Source of the DNA: a bacterium D16-34
GTDB lineage: Bacteria > Actinomycetota > Coriobacteriia > Coriobacteriales > Eggerthellaceae
Length of the DNA stretch: 64,000 nucleotides
Direction: 5' to 3'
NCBI GenBank assembly: GCA_003612515.1
Contig: RAZB01000002.1
Coordinates: 1 to 64,000, forward strand
This document shows positions 1-8,521 of the stretch, in pieces (position 1 is the stretch's first letter; every line of letters starts with the position of its first letter). A program made the position numbers and the translations under genes. The notes below the pieces were generated by a model. It saw nothing but the letters and a program-made list of their open reading frames with translations. It had not been told where the DNA came from and did not search any database.

Positions 1-20
1 ACCGTTTCTCTGTCATACAT
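1..20 (-). CDS. 5' end of an unidentified leftward gene (partial)
   Basis: On the minus strand an ATG (20-18) follows a strong ribosome binding site, AAAGGAG (complement of 26-32), with 5 bases between them. Only the first six codons and part of the seventh (M-Y-D-R-E-T-) lie in the window, so the product cannot be recognised. The gene would be divergent from the DUF2148 gene that starts at 450. Confidence 0.4.
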
Positions 21-200
21 GCGGACTCCTTTCCCGGACCTGTGTTGGTCCAAGTTTTTGTCCGCACCCCCAAATCAAGCGGATTTCCCCGACAAGGGCA
101 CTTTTTAAACCAGAATGCCATCAGATTCCCCGACAAGAGGCATTTTCCAGCCAAAACTCTCTTTTTTACGACAACTCTGCTGTTGCGATTGCCTCCAGCG

Positions 201-331
201 CCGACCACCCGCGCGTCGCCCACACGCCACTCGTGTGCCGCCACCCGCGCGTCGCCCGAACGCTAGCGCGCCGACCACCCATGCGCCACTCGCGCGTCGC
301 CCACGCGCCACTCGTGTGCTGCCACCTGCAC
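201..331. repeat. GC-rich degenerate tandem repeat in a 429-base spacer
   Basis: The spacer 21-449 between two divergent genes holds no credible gene. Its middle is much richer in G and C than the surroundings and is built of imperfect copies of two words: CGCGCGTCGCCC at 210-221, 246-257 and 291-302, and CGCCACTCGTGTGC at 225-238 and 306-319. The short open frames that cross it on both strands are low-complexity products of the repeat. The rest of the spacer must carry the promoters of the divergent genes, but I see no clear consensus. Confidence 0.6.
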
Positions 332-449
332 TGCAAACGCAAACCAAAGCTGCCTGCTTCGCTTTGCCTTCGTGGATTCCCAGGATACAATACGTTGCAA
401 ATCAATAGGAACTACGGCAAAGATTCCGATAATTGAAACGGAGCCACTT

Positions 450-989
450 ATGATTATCTCAGAACGCGATATTCGCGACGAAAATGCACTGCATATTGCA
501 AAAGGAATGCTGGCGGCTGCTCGTACTGCACCAAAAGGCAAAGGCGTTGACCTTATCGAGGCGGCTGCGATAACTGGCGAAGATAAACAAGCGTTATCCG
601 ATTATATGGAACAGCTTGCTTCAGAGTATGGGATGTTTTTCATTCGTGATGCCGGAAATGTTCGAGACTCGCAAGTAGTTGTGCTTATTGGAACACGCAC
701 GCGTGTACAAGGGCTTAACTGCGCACATTGCGGCTTTCCTACGTGTGCAGAAAAGCCTGAAAAAGTTCCCTGCGAAATCAATAGTGTCGACGTCGGAATT
801 GCAATTGGATCTGCTGTTTCATATGCGGCAGATGCCCGCGCTGATTCTCGAGTGTTGTTCTCGGCGGGGCTTGCCGCTCAAAAGCTTGGGCTTTTAGGCG
901 AAGACGTCACCCAGGTCTTCGCCATACCGTTATCCATTTCATCGAAAAGCCCATTTTTTGATCGCGCAAGCACGCGTCCGTCACACTAG
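450..989 (+). CDS. DUF2148 ferredoxin-like protein
   Basis: This 179-residue protein belongs to the DUF2148 family, small proteins thought to bind an iron-sulfur cluster; no biochemical role is established for the family to my knowledge. The diagnostic part is the cysteine cluster C-A-H-C-G-F-P-T-C around residues 90-98, followed by further cysteines in the next 20 residues. The ATG at 450 is preferred over an upstream in-frame start at 372 because ACGGAG (438-443) lies 6 bases before it and the upstream codons cross unlike sequence. The family domain ends at about S-K-S-P-F-F-D-R; the last residues, ending in R-P-S-H, are encoded by the downstream ACTAGTG repeat, which also supplies the stop codon. 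Confidence 0.8.
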   Translation: MIISERDIRDENALHIAKGMLAAARTAPKGKGVDLIEAAAITGEDKQALSDYMEQLASEYGMFFIRDAGNVRDSQVVVLIGTRTRVQGLNCAHCGFPTCAEKPEKVPCEINSVDVGIAIGSAVSYAADARADSRVLFSAGLAAQKLGLLGEDVTQVFAIPLSISSKSPFFDRASTRPSH

Positions 990-1105
990 TGCTGAGGTGC
1001 TGGTGCTGGGGTACTAGTGTTAGGGCGTTGGCGTTAGAGCGCTTTGCGGCACTAGTGTGGGAGCGCTAGTGCTGGTGCAGCTGCGTTAGCGCTCCCGCAC
1101 TAGTG
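985..1105. repeat. ACTAGTG repeat cluster containing a large inverted repeat
   Basis: The gap between two convergent genes has four exact copies of ACTAGTG (985-991, 1013-1019, 1051-1057, 1099-1105) in degenerate GCTGGTG/GCGTTAG-like filler. Bases 1050-1068 and 1087-1105 form a 19-base inverted repeat with one mismatch around an 18-base loop, which could be a bidirectional terminator although no T run follows. The TAG inside the first and last copies is the stop codon of the genes on either side (DUF2148 gene and argH). Confidence 0.65.
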
Positions 1106-2521
1106 GGAAGGCACTATTGTGGCCGCCAACGATGTAAATGTTTTGCGATTGCTGCAAAGCGCGTTTGTTGCCTCGTCTAATTGGGCGAGAACCGCTTTGT
1201 GGCCAGTTCCACCATAGGTGGTACGCGAACGCGTGATAGCTTGAAGATCAAGCGAGCTCAAAACGTCCGATTCAAACAGCTCGCATTCGGCTTGAAAATC
1301 CTGAAGCGTCAAATCTTCAAGGTCACATGAGCGCTCTTCGCAAAGCTTGATCAGGTGCCCTACAACCTCATGAGCTTGGCGAAAGGGGAGTCCGCGTTTG
1401 ACCAGGTAATCTGCAACATCAGTGGCAGCTAGATATCCTTTAGCCGCCTGTGTGTACATGGCGTCGTCGTGAACAGTCAAGGTGGAGATCATCCCGCGCA
1501 TGCACTCATAGCAGTCTTTGAGCGTCTGAGCTGCGTCAATTGCGCCCTCTTTGTCTTCTTGCATGTCTTTGTTGTAGGCGAGCGGCAAAGACTTCATGGT
1601 CATCAGAAGCGACATGAGATCTCCAACTACGCGCCCGCTTTTGCCGCGGATCAGTTCGGCGAAGTCAGGGTTTTTCTTTTGCGGCATGATCGAAGAGCCG
1701 GTTGAGTAGCTATCTGAAAGCGTAATGAAGCCAAATTCGGTGCTTGACCATAAAATAATCTCTTCACACAAACGCGAAAGATGGATTATTGATACTGAGC
1801 ATGCGTAGAGCAGATCCAGCAGAAAATCCCTGTCTGATACTGCATCAAGTGAGTTTGGTATCACGCGGCTAAAATTGAGTGCTGCTGCTGTTTGTTTGCG
1901 ATCAAGTGGGTAGGTGGTCCCCGCAAGCGCGGCTGCGCCTAAAGGCGATGCGTCGGCAGCGTCGAGAGCATGCTGAAGACGTAAAAAGTCGCGAGTAAAC
2001 ATCCAGACGTATGCCAACATATGGTGCGAAAACAAGACGGGTTGAGCATGTTGAAGGTGCGTATAACCAGGCATTATTGTGCTAAAATGCTCTGTCGAGC
2101 ACGCAATAAGTGCTTCTCGCAGACCCATGTTTGCCTCCATGAGTTCACAAGCGCACTTTTTCGCAAACAGTCTTGTGTCGGTTACTGTTTGATCGTTTCT
2201 ACTTCTGCCAGTATGAAGTCGTGCGCCTGGTGCGCCGATGCGTTTGATTAGCTCAGATTCTATTGCCATATGAATGTCTTCGTCGTTAAGATTAAAGACG
2301 AATTCACCTTTTTCAATTTCATGCAATATTTCTGCAAGCGTATCCTGAATGGCTTTTGCATCTGCTTTAGAGATGATCTTTTGTTTTGCAAGCATGGCGG
2401 CGTGCGCGCATGAGCCTGCGATATCTTGTACATAAAGTGCCTTGTCAACGGGCAGCGATGCGCCAAAGCGTTGGGTAAACTCATCGACGTTGCCATCGAA
2501 TCTTCCAGACCAGAGAGCCAC
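1100..2521 (-). CDS. argH: Argininosuccinate lyase
   Basis: ArgH cleaves argininosuccinate to arginine and fumarate, the last step of arginine synthesis, in the cytoplasm. The 473-residue product begins V-A-L-W-S-G-R-F, the family's usual N-terminus, and has the fumarase/aspartase-superfamily signature G-S-S-I-M-P-Q-K-K-N-P with its flexible catalytic loop. The start is a GTG at 2521, 4 bases after a CGGAGGA site; a longer open frame reaching 2749 only overlaps argG out of frame and is not real. It lies 64 bases behind argG and is surely co-transcribed with it. The C-terminus runs about 18 residues past the conserved core into the ACTAGTG repeat, which supplies the stop, so the natural end may have been altered. 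Confidence 0.95.
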   Translation of the reverse strand: MALWSGRFDGNVDEFTQRFGASLPVDKALYVQDIAGSCAHAAMLAKQKIISKADAKAIQDTLAEILHEIEKGEFVFNLNDEDIHMAIESELIKRIGAPGARLHTGRSRNDQTVTDTRLFAKKCACELMEANMGLREALIACSTEHFSTIMPGYTHLQHAQPVLFSHHMLAYVWMFTRDFLRLQHALDAADASPLGAAALAGTTYPLDRKQTAAALNFSRVIPNSLDAVSDRDFLLDLLYACSVSIIHLSRLCEEIILWSSTEFGFITLSDSYSTGSSIMPQKKNPDFAELIRGKSGRVVGDLMSLLMTMKSLPLAYNKDMQEDKEGAIDAAQTLKDCYECMRGMISTLTVHDDAMYTQAAKGYLAATDVADYLVKRGLPFRQAHEVVGHLIKLCEERSCDLEDLTLQDFQAECELFESDVLSSLDLQAITRSRTTYGGTGHKAVLAQLDEATNALCSNRKTFTSLAATIVPSH

Positions 2522-2585
2522 TATTCCTCCGTTTCGTTCACATGAAAGTCGTACGTATTGAGCATGCAAGTAAAGTAATAAATGC

Positions 2586-3914
2586 CTAGTTGTTGTTTTC
2601 GAATTCGCAAACTGTGTCAACTTTGCTTGAAAGCGGATGCATATCTGCACCCATTTCAAGACGATTTTTCGCCCAGACTTTACAGGACAGCGCATGCAAC
2701 TCGATAAAACCGGCTGCTGCCTTTTGATCGAATTTGTCGTCGAGGCCATACGTTGCTAATCCGAAATCATAGAGCGAATAAGCCGATTTACGCCCAACGA
2801 CTGTGCAGCTACCCTTGTAAAGCTTAAGCATGATAGTGCCCGTTAAACATTGCTGCGTATGAGCCATAAACGCATCAAGTGCCTCTTTGAGCGGGGAGAA
2901 CCACTGACCATCGTAGACGCAATTTGCCCAGAGTTGCTCTAAGGCTAACTTGTGATGAAGCACATTGCGCTCAAGGCATAGGTCTTCCAAAGCTTTATGG
3001 GCGGTGATAATAGTTAGTGCCGCAGGGCATTCGTAACACTCGCGACTTTTTACGCCAACAAGCCGGTTTTCAATCATATCCAGGCGTCCAAAGCCATTCT
3101 CACCTGCAATGATGTTGACTTTTTCGATGATTTTTAGGTAGCTCATCTCAATGTCATCTAAAGCACAAGGCACGCCAGCTTCAAAGCTGATGGATAGATA
3201 TGTAGGCTGATCGGGAGCATCTTGCGGCGAAGTTGTCATCGTGTAGATGTCTGCAGGAGGCTCTGCCCACGGATCTTCTAGCACGCCGCATTCGATTGCG
3301 CGACCCCAGAGATTGTCGTCAATTGAGTAGGGCGAAGCTTGCGTTGTTGGAACCGAAATGCCATGTTCGGTTGCCCACATCATTTCCTCTTCGCGCGAAT
3401 GTAAATCCCAATCACGAACAGGTGCCAAGATGGTAAGGGTAGGGTCAAGCATGAGAATTGAAGACTCAAAACGTACCTGATCGTTGCCTTTTCCAGTACA
3501 ACCGTGAGCAATATAGCTTGCTCCTACTTTGTGAGCTACATCGACAAGATGCTTGCAAATAAGAGGACGCGACAACGCGCTCACGAGCGGATACTTGTTT
3601 TCGTAAAGCGCATTGGCTGCAAGTGCTGGCTTTAGATACTCCTCAACAAAGGCCTGGCGCATGTCTACGACTAAACAATCAAGAGCGCCAGATGCAAGGG
3701 CTTTGGCTTTGACAGCTTCAAGACCTTGGTGTTCTTGACCTACATCGCCAACTACCGCCACAACGTCGAGGTTGTAGTTTTCGATAAGCCATTTGATGCA
3801 AACCGAAGTGTCTAATCCGCCAGAATATGCCAGAACAACTTTTTCTTTGGGCGTCTGAGACTGGTGTTCCTCAAATGATTTGTCGCTTTTTGAGATAGAG
3901 TTTTGCTGCGCCAT
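2586..3914 (-). CDS. argG: Argininosuccinate synthase
   Basis: ArgG joins citrulline and aspartate with ATP to make argininosuccinate. The 442-residue protein has the ATP pyrophosphatase P-loop A-Y-S-G-G-L-D-T-S near residue 30 and the conserved A-H-G-C-T-G-K-G-N-D-Q-V-R-F block that binds citrulline and aspartate. About 20 residues precede the usual N-terminus, but the ATG at 3914 has a well placed AAAGGAC site. With argH it forms a two-gene operon that converts citrulline to arginine. No upstream genes of the pathway (argB, C, D, F, J) are present here, so citrulline may come from elsewhere or from uptake; that is an inference. Confidence 0.96.
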   Translation of the reverse strand: MAQQNSISKSDKSFEEHQSQTPKEKVVLAYSGGLDTSVCIKWLIENYNLDVVAVVGDVGQEHQGLEAVKAKALASGALDCLVVDMRQAFVEEYLKPALAANALYENKYPLVSALSRPLICKHLVDVAHKVGASYIAHGCTGKGNDQVRFESSILMLDPTLTILAPVRDWDLHSREEEMMWATEHGISVPTTQASPYSIDDNLWGRAIECGVLEDPWAEPPADIYTMTTSPQDAPDQPTYLSISFEAGVPCALDDIEMSYLKIIEKVNIIAGENGFGRLDMIENRLVGVKSRECYECPAALTIITAHKALEDLCLERNVLHHKLALEQLWANCVYDGQWFSPLKEALDAFMAHTQQCLTGTIMLKLYKGSCTVVGRKSAYSLYDFGLATYGLDDKFDQKAAAGFIELHALSCKVWAKNRLEMGADMHPLSSKVDTVCEFENNN

Positions 3915-4524
3915 GTTTTGTCCTTTCAGTCAGATGATATGGGCATGCCTGGCTAAAAGAAGCAGCGATGATTCAATACGAACGCCAGGCAACAAGTATC
4001 TAGGCCGCAAAGAAGGGCAGATACAAAACAATGTGGTTGCTGGAATAGTGCGAGCGAAGAAATTAACGTCGTCGCAGTCGAGCAGCAACCGGTAGGTTGC
4101 GGCGTCGTAAGGACAAGCGGATAAAGTAGTGAGCATTGGCGCGGTGGGCACAGAGTGCATAACGAGAATTGCAAGCTGTAAATTGCATAAGCGCCGCTCT
4201 CCTTTCCGCTTTATGAAGTGCATAATCTATGCACGAACACCGATTGTGAGGATAGTAGCACACATCTTTTGCATTGATGGGCATAAGTTTTAAAAAATAT
4301 GCAAAATGGTTAGATAATATGCAAAAAAGGTATCATAACTATCAAAATTATGCATATGCACAAAAATGCTATTTGCTTTATGGCGAAGCGTTGTTTTGCG
4401 AAATCAACCTATAGAAATAAAGTGCATAACGTATAATGCAACTCAAACAATCTTGCGTCTGTCATGGGCATCTGATGAGACATTTTTTAGAAATCCGACT
4501 TGTAATGGGAGATGGGGTTATCCT
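3915..4524. promoter_or_regulatory. Divergent control region with clustered TGCATA palindromes
   Basis: This 610-base spacer between argG (leftward) and the hybrid kinase (rightward) has no credible gene. It holds several copies of one dyad: TGCATA-ATC-TATGCA at 4219-4233 (perfect arms), TGCATATGCA at 4351-4360, and imperfect forms beginning TGCATAA at 4156-4173, 4184-4190 and 4423-4440. AT-rich ATATGCAAAA words lie at about 4290-4330. An ARG-box role for ArgR is attractive because argG is adjacent and actinobacterial ArgR sites carry TGCAT-type half sites, but this is inference. The site at 4423 lies about 85 bases before the kinase start, so both genes could be controlled. Confidence 0.5.
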
Positions 4525-7482
4525 ATGAACCGAGCCGAAGAGTCAAAGATACAAACAAGGAATCGCATTTTGGCGGCATGCGCTGCCATTGCCGTGTTGA
4601 TAATTGCGCTTCTGTTGTTTATGAACGCCAATACACAACGCATTGTTGCGCAAAATGATCAATATCTGGAAACGTCAACGGGACAAACTACTCGCCGCGT
4701 TAATGACACGTTCAATACTTCATTGCGTGTTGTGCAAACCGCAGCAACGGTATTTGAGAGCAGTTTGCAAAGCGCCAGTGTTGATCCAAAAGCTGCAGTA
4801 AATATTTTGGATCTTTCTCAATTCGATGATTCATTTTTTATTATGGCTGATGGCGTGGCATATCACAGCGATGGCCGCGAGGCTGATGCAAAAGATCGAT
4901 ACTATTATTCAGCAGGCATGGCAGGCGAAAGCGGTGTGTGTTTTATCGATAACGCTATTTTCGACGGTCAAAACATCATTGCGTTCTTTGCGCCAGTTCA
5001 CTATCAAAGCGAAGTTGTTGGCGTTATGGTGTCGGTTTATCGCGAGGATTCGCTTACTGAAATAATGACTACCGAGTTCTATGGTCAACCTACACCAACA
5101 TATCTTTGCATGCCTGATGGCACTATTGTGGCGCGTGCAACCCCAAATGTCTCTGATGATACCTCTATTAACGAAGTGTTTTCCGATGACCAGCTTGATG
5201 AAAACACGCTTGAGAATCTGGATGAGTATCTCGCTAACGGCAGCAACGGGAGTTTTACTTATAGAACACCTGAAGGTGTTGGCAATACCTATGTATCGCG
5301 TCTGCCAAGCTATGAGTGGTCGATTGTTCGTTCGTTTCCAGCAGAAATCACCAACAAGATGGTCATTAATGCAACCTTAGCGGGCATCTTTGTTATTGTT
5401 GGCGTTATTATTGCTGCGCTTATCGTCATCGTGGTGCTTCTTTTGCAAGCGCGCCAGCGTAATACCGAACTATTACTTGAGCGTCAAGAAGCAACTCGTA
5501 TTATTGATGCGTCAACCAATTTATATAACAGCGTAATATCTATTGACTTGATCAACAAAACGTATGAATTTTTGAAAAACGATGACGTGTTTGGAGAGCT
5601 TCCAGCAGAGGGATCGTACGGACAGCTCTGCAAGCTCTTTGATGAGCTGATGGACAAGTCAACCGAGAGCGCAGAAGAGCCTGTTTTCTTGGATGTGGCT
5701 ACCACACAAGAAACGCTTGTTTCGGGTGTGCCTTTCGTGCAGCAAGAATGCCGAACTAAAGACGAGGAAAATCCGCGCTGGTTCCAGATTTCGACCCTGT
5801 GCTTTGCGCGTGATATCCACGGCGTTGCCACCAATGTGTTGGTCACTATTCAGGATGCAACTGAAGCCAAGACCAAAGAGATAATGTCTCGAGTTGCGCT
5901 CGAAGATGCGTTTAGGGCTGCAGAGCACGCTTCGAAGGCAAAAAGCGATTTCTTGAATTCGATGAGTCATGATATTCGCACACCGATGAACTCCATTATG
6001 GGTCTTACGGCTATTGCTGGTATGCATGTTAATAACCCCGACCGCGTGCGTGAATGTTTGGGCAACATCACATCAGCTTCAAAGCATTTGTTGGGCCTGA
6101 TCAACGAAGTATTGGATATGGCCAAAATTGAATCGGGAACCATTGGACTTAACGAAGAGCCTTTCGTGCTATCGGAGTCTATCGAGAGTCTTATAACGCT
6201 AATGAATCCCCAGATTGCCGCTAAGCATCAAGAACTCAAGATTGATGTAACTGAAATTAAGCATGAGCATGTTATTGGTGACCAGACGCGTCTGCAGCAA
6301 GTGTTCGTCAATATTATGGGCAACTCAATAAAGTTCACCCCTGAAGGCGGACAAATTGGTCTGCGCATTGCAGAGCTGGAAAGCCGAATTCCTGGAAGTG
6401 GCTGTTACGAATTCACCTTTACTGACACTGGGTGCGGCATGAGCCCGGAATTTTTAAAAACGGTATTTGAACCCTTTACGCGCGCTAACGATTCTCGCAC
6501 CACCAAAATTGAGGGCACCGGTCTTGGCATGGCTATCGTTAAAAGCGTAGTCAGCCTGATGAGCGGCACTGTTGATGTCGAGTCTGTTGAGGGCGAAGGA
6601 ACAACATTTACGGTTGTTGTGCATTTGAAGCTGCGCGATGGAGAACAAGAAGATCTATCTGCCCTAAAAGATGTTCGTGTGCTTGTGGTTGATGATGACA
6701 CGGCTGCTTGTGAAGGCGCTTGCGTATTGCTCGAAGACATCGGCATGCGTTCAGCATTTGCGCTTTCGGGACAAGCTGGCGTTGATGCAGTTGTAAAAGC
6801 GCAGGAGCAAAAAGACCCGTTTAAGGCGGTTATACTGGATTGGCGGATGCCGGAAATGAGCGGTATTGAGGCTGCGCGCCGAATTCGCGAAGCCGCTTCA
6901 GGGGTTATTCCGATCATCATCTTGTCTGCATATGACTGGTCGATGATTGAACAGGAGGCTCGCGAAGTAGGTGTTGATGCATTCATCTCTAAACCGCTGT
7001 TTAAGACGCGCCTCATTCAAGTTATGAAAGAACTTATCAGCGGTGAATCTCAATCGTTTGTGGACGAAAAATCAATGCTTGAGAATCTGTCTTTCGAAGG
7101 AAAGCGCGTTTTGCTTGCCGAAGACAATGTGATGGCTGCCGCAATTGCTGAAGAGCTTATTGAGATCACAGGCGCATCGGTTGATCATGCGGAAAATGGC
7201 AAGCTTGCCTATGAAGCCTTGCGTGATAACGAACCAGGTTATTACGACATCGTTCTTATGGATATCCAGATGCCTATCATGAACGGCTACGAGGCGACGG
7301 CGACCATCCGTAAAGAGGGCGAAGTGAGACCCGACATGGCGCAGATTCCTATTGTTGCGCTTTCGGCTGATGCCTTTGCCGAAGACATACGTCATGCTCA
7401 TAGTGCAGGCATGAATGACCATATGTCAAAACCGCTTGATATTGAGACGTTCGTTCGCATGCTTCGCAAGTGGGTTTCGTAA
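4525..7482 (+). CDS. Membrane hybrid sensor histidine kinase with two receiver domains
   Basis: A 985-residue sensor. Domain order: membrane segment about residues 17-36; an extracytoplasmic sensing region to about 275, probably of Cache type; a second long membrane segment about 279-308; a PAS-like region; a HisKA domain with phosphorylated His482 in S-M-S-H-D-I-R-T-P-M-N; a HATPase domain with the N box (N-I-M-G-N-S-I-K-F) and G boxes D-T-G-C-G-M and G-T-G-L-G-M; then receiver 1 (Asp772 in D-W-R-M-P) and receiver 2 (Asp913 in M-D-I-Q-M-P). Hybrid kinases normally pass phosphate through an Hpt protein; none is fused here, but a free Hpt lies at 22635. The ATG at 4525 fits the membrane topology; the frame is open upstream to 4366. 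The signal sensed is unknown. Confidence 0.9.
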   Translation: MNRAEESKIQTRNRILAACAAIAVLIIALLLFMNANTQRIVAQNDQYLETSTGQTTRRVNDTFNTSLRVVQTAATVFESSLQSASVDPKAAVNILDLSQFDDSFFIMADGVAYHSDGREADAKDRYYYSAGMAGESGVCFIDNAIFDGQNIIAFFAPVHYQSEVVGVMVSVYREDSLTEIMTTEFYGQPTPTYLCMPDGTIVARATPNVSDDTSINEVFSDDQLDENTLENLDEYLANGSNGSFTYRTPEGVGNTYVSRLPSYEWSIVRSFPAEITNKMVINATLAGIFVIVGVIIAALIVIVVLLLQARQRNTELLLERQEATRIIDASTNLYNSVISIDLINKTYEFLKNDDVFGELPAEGSYGQLCKLFDELMDKSTESAEEPVFLDVATTQETLVSGVPFVQQECRTKDEENPRWFQISTLCFARDIHGVATNVLVTIQDATEAKTKEIMSRVALEDAFRAAEHASKAKSDFLNSMSHDIRTPMNSIMGLTAIAGMHVNNPDRVRECLGNITSASKHLLGLINEVLDMAKIESGTIGLNEEPFVLSESIESLITLMNPQIAAKHQELKIDVTEIKHEHVIGDQTRLQQVFVNIMGNSIKFTPEGGQIGLRIAELESRIPGSGCYEFTFTDTGCGMSPEFLKTVFEPFTRANDSRTTKIEGTGLGMAIVKSVVSLMSGTVDVESVEGEGTTFTVVVHLKLRDGEQEDLSALKDVRVLVVDDDTAACEGACVLLEDIGMRSAFALSGQAGVDAVVKAQEQKDPFKAVILDWRMPEMSGIEAARRIREAASGVIPIIILSAYDWSMIEQEAREVGVDAFISKPLFKTRLIQVMKELISGESQSFVDEKSMLENLSFEGKRVLLAEDNVMAAAIAEELIEITGASVDHAENGKLAYEALRDNEPGYYDIVLMDIQMPIMNGYEATATIRKEGEVRPDMAQIPIVALSADAFAEDIRHAHSAGMNDHMSKPLDIETFVRMLRKWVS

Positions 7483-7539
7483 GGAATAAGAGCACTCATA
7501 CCTATAAATTTGTGTAAGTAATCTAAGTTGTTTGTTCAA

Positions 7540-7591
7540 GGGTGAGAGAAGGGGTGATATGCAAATCGCCCCTTCTTTTATCTCTTTCACC
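7540..7591 (+). terminator. Terminator hairpin after the histidine kinase
   Basis: AGAAGGGGTGAT (7547-7558) pairs with ATCGCCCCTTCT (7565-7576) with one G-U pair and a 6-base loop, followed by TTTA. Outer GGGTGAGA and TCTTTCACCC extend the dyad to 7540-7591. Confidence 0.7.
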
Positions 7592-7774
7592 CGTCTCAAA
7601 TCTGCATTGGCGCGGCACAATACAGCACGTCAAGGGCGCTAACCGCACATGTTTATGCGACAAAGGTCAAATGGTGCATATTACCTCGCAACCTGCATAT
7701 GTGTCTTTTTGGGGGTTCGTGTAGATGGGTGTGGTTAGTGTCTTAGGGAGAGCAACAAACAAGGAGGAGATAAG

Positions 7775-8449
7775 ATGGAGAAGGCAACTCATGCGCCCAG
7801 CCGTCGCGATTTCCTGAAAGCTGGCGGACTTGCGCTGCTCGGTTCAGCCGCAGCTGCTGGAGCTTTCAAGGCAACTTCACCTGTTGCTGCATTTGCAGAC
7901 GAAGTAGAAGGTGCGGTTGAATCACAAAAAGGTATTGCTAACTTCGAGACAGATCTGTATTCGGAAGTCTTTCCGACTAACGTGCGTTTTGTTCCTGTTG
8001 TTGACGCGCCGACAGACATGGATCGACGGGGCGAAGTGGCCTTTGAGATGCGTGAGATTGGCGAAGAGGAGCTTGTACGCACCGAAGATGTGGATGTGCT
8101 TGTGGCTGGCTTGGTTTTGGTGCTGGTCTGCGTGCTTATTTGGAAAAGCGAGCGTTTTGTAAATGCTGACTGGGGCGCGCAAGGTGTTGGTATAGTGAGC
8201 AACCAGCATGTGCCAGGTCCTCATGAAATCTTTATGGCACGCTGTGATGCGCTGGCAGAATAATATGAGCTCACAAAACGCGAGATTGAGCTGCTTGCTT
8301 TGACCTTAGAGGGAAAGACGCGAACTCAAATTGAGCAAGAACTCTACTTGTCGGGCAATACGGTAAAAACGCATTTGCGCCATGCATATGGAAAACTTGG
8401 TGTGCACTCAAAGACTGAAGCTGCTGAGATTTTTGAAACACTTGCATAA
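7775..8449 (+). pseudogene. Decayed fusion of a Tat-exported flavoprotein and a LuxR regulator
   Basis: The reading frame opens with a classic twin-arginine signal (S-R-R-D-F-L-K-A-G-G, then a hydrophobic stretch and A-F-A-D) as in the secreted fumarate/urocanate reductase-like flavoproteins abundant in Eggerthellales, behind an intact AGGAGGAG site. About 105 residues in, V-D-V-L-V-A-G should enter the FAD-binding GxGxxG loop, but the frame slips; the shifted frame reads G-F-G-A-G-L-R-A-Y-L-E-K and soon ends. The original frame then reads C-D-A-L-A-E, TAA (8261-8263), and continues after that stop with a nearly complete LuxR helix-turn-helix (T-K-R-E-I-E-L-L to N-T-V-K-T-H-L-R-H-A-Y-G-K-L) to 8449. 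A deletion fusing neighbouring genes, plus a frameshift and a nonsense change, explains all of this. Confidence 0.8.
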
Positions 8450-8521
8450 GTGGTTTGCTCACATGTGCGGCAGCCTTGTCTTGTTAAAGATATACTTATT
8501 AAAGATATGCAAAGGATGGTT

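Noticed and set aside
201-331. CRISPR array
   Set aside because: Units are imperfect and unevenly spaced, with no distinct spacers and no cas genes nearby.
1100-2749. A 549-residue frame as the argH gene
   Set aside because: The first 76 residues overlap argG out of frame and are unlike ArgH; GTG 2521 has an ideal ribosome binding site and gives the normal N-terminus.
5484-6027. Antisense open frames inside the histidine kinase gene
   Set aside because: They are shadow frames of a gene with clear domains; no ribosome binding site or family pattern.
7542-7724. A 60-residue gene between the kinase terminator and the pseudogene
   Set aside because: It begins inside a terminator hairpin, has no binding site and no recognisable features.
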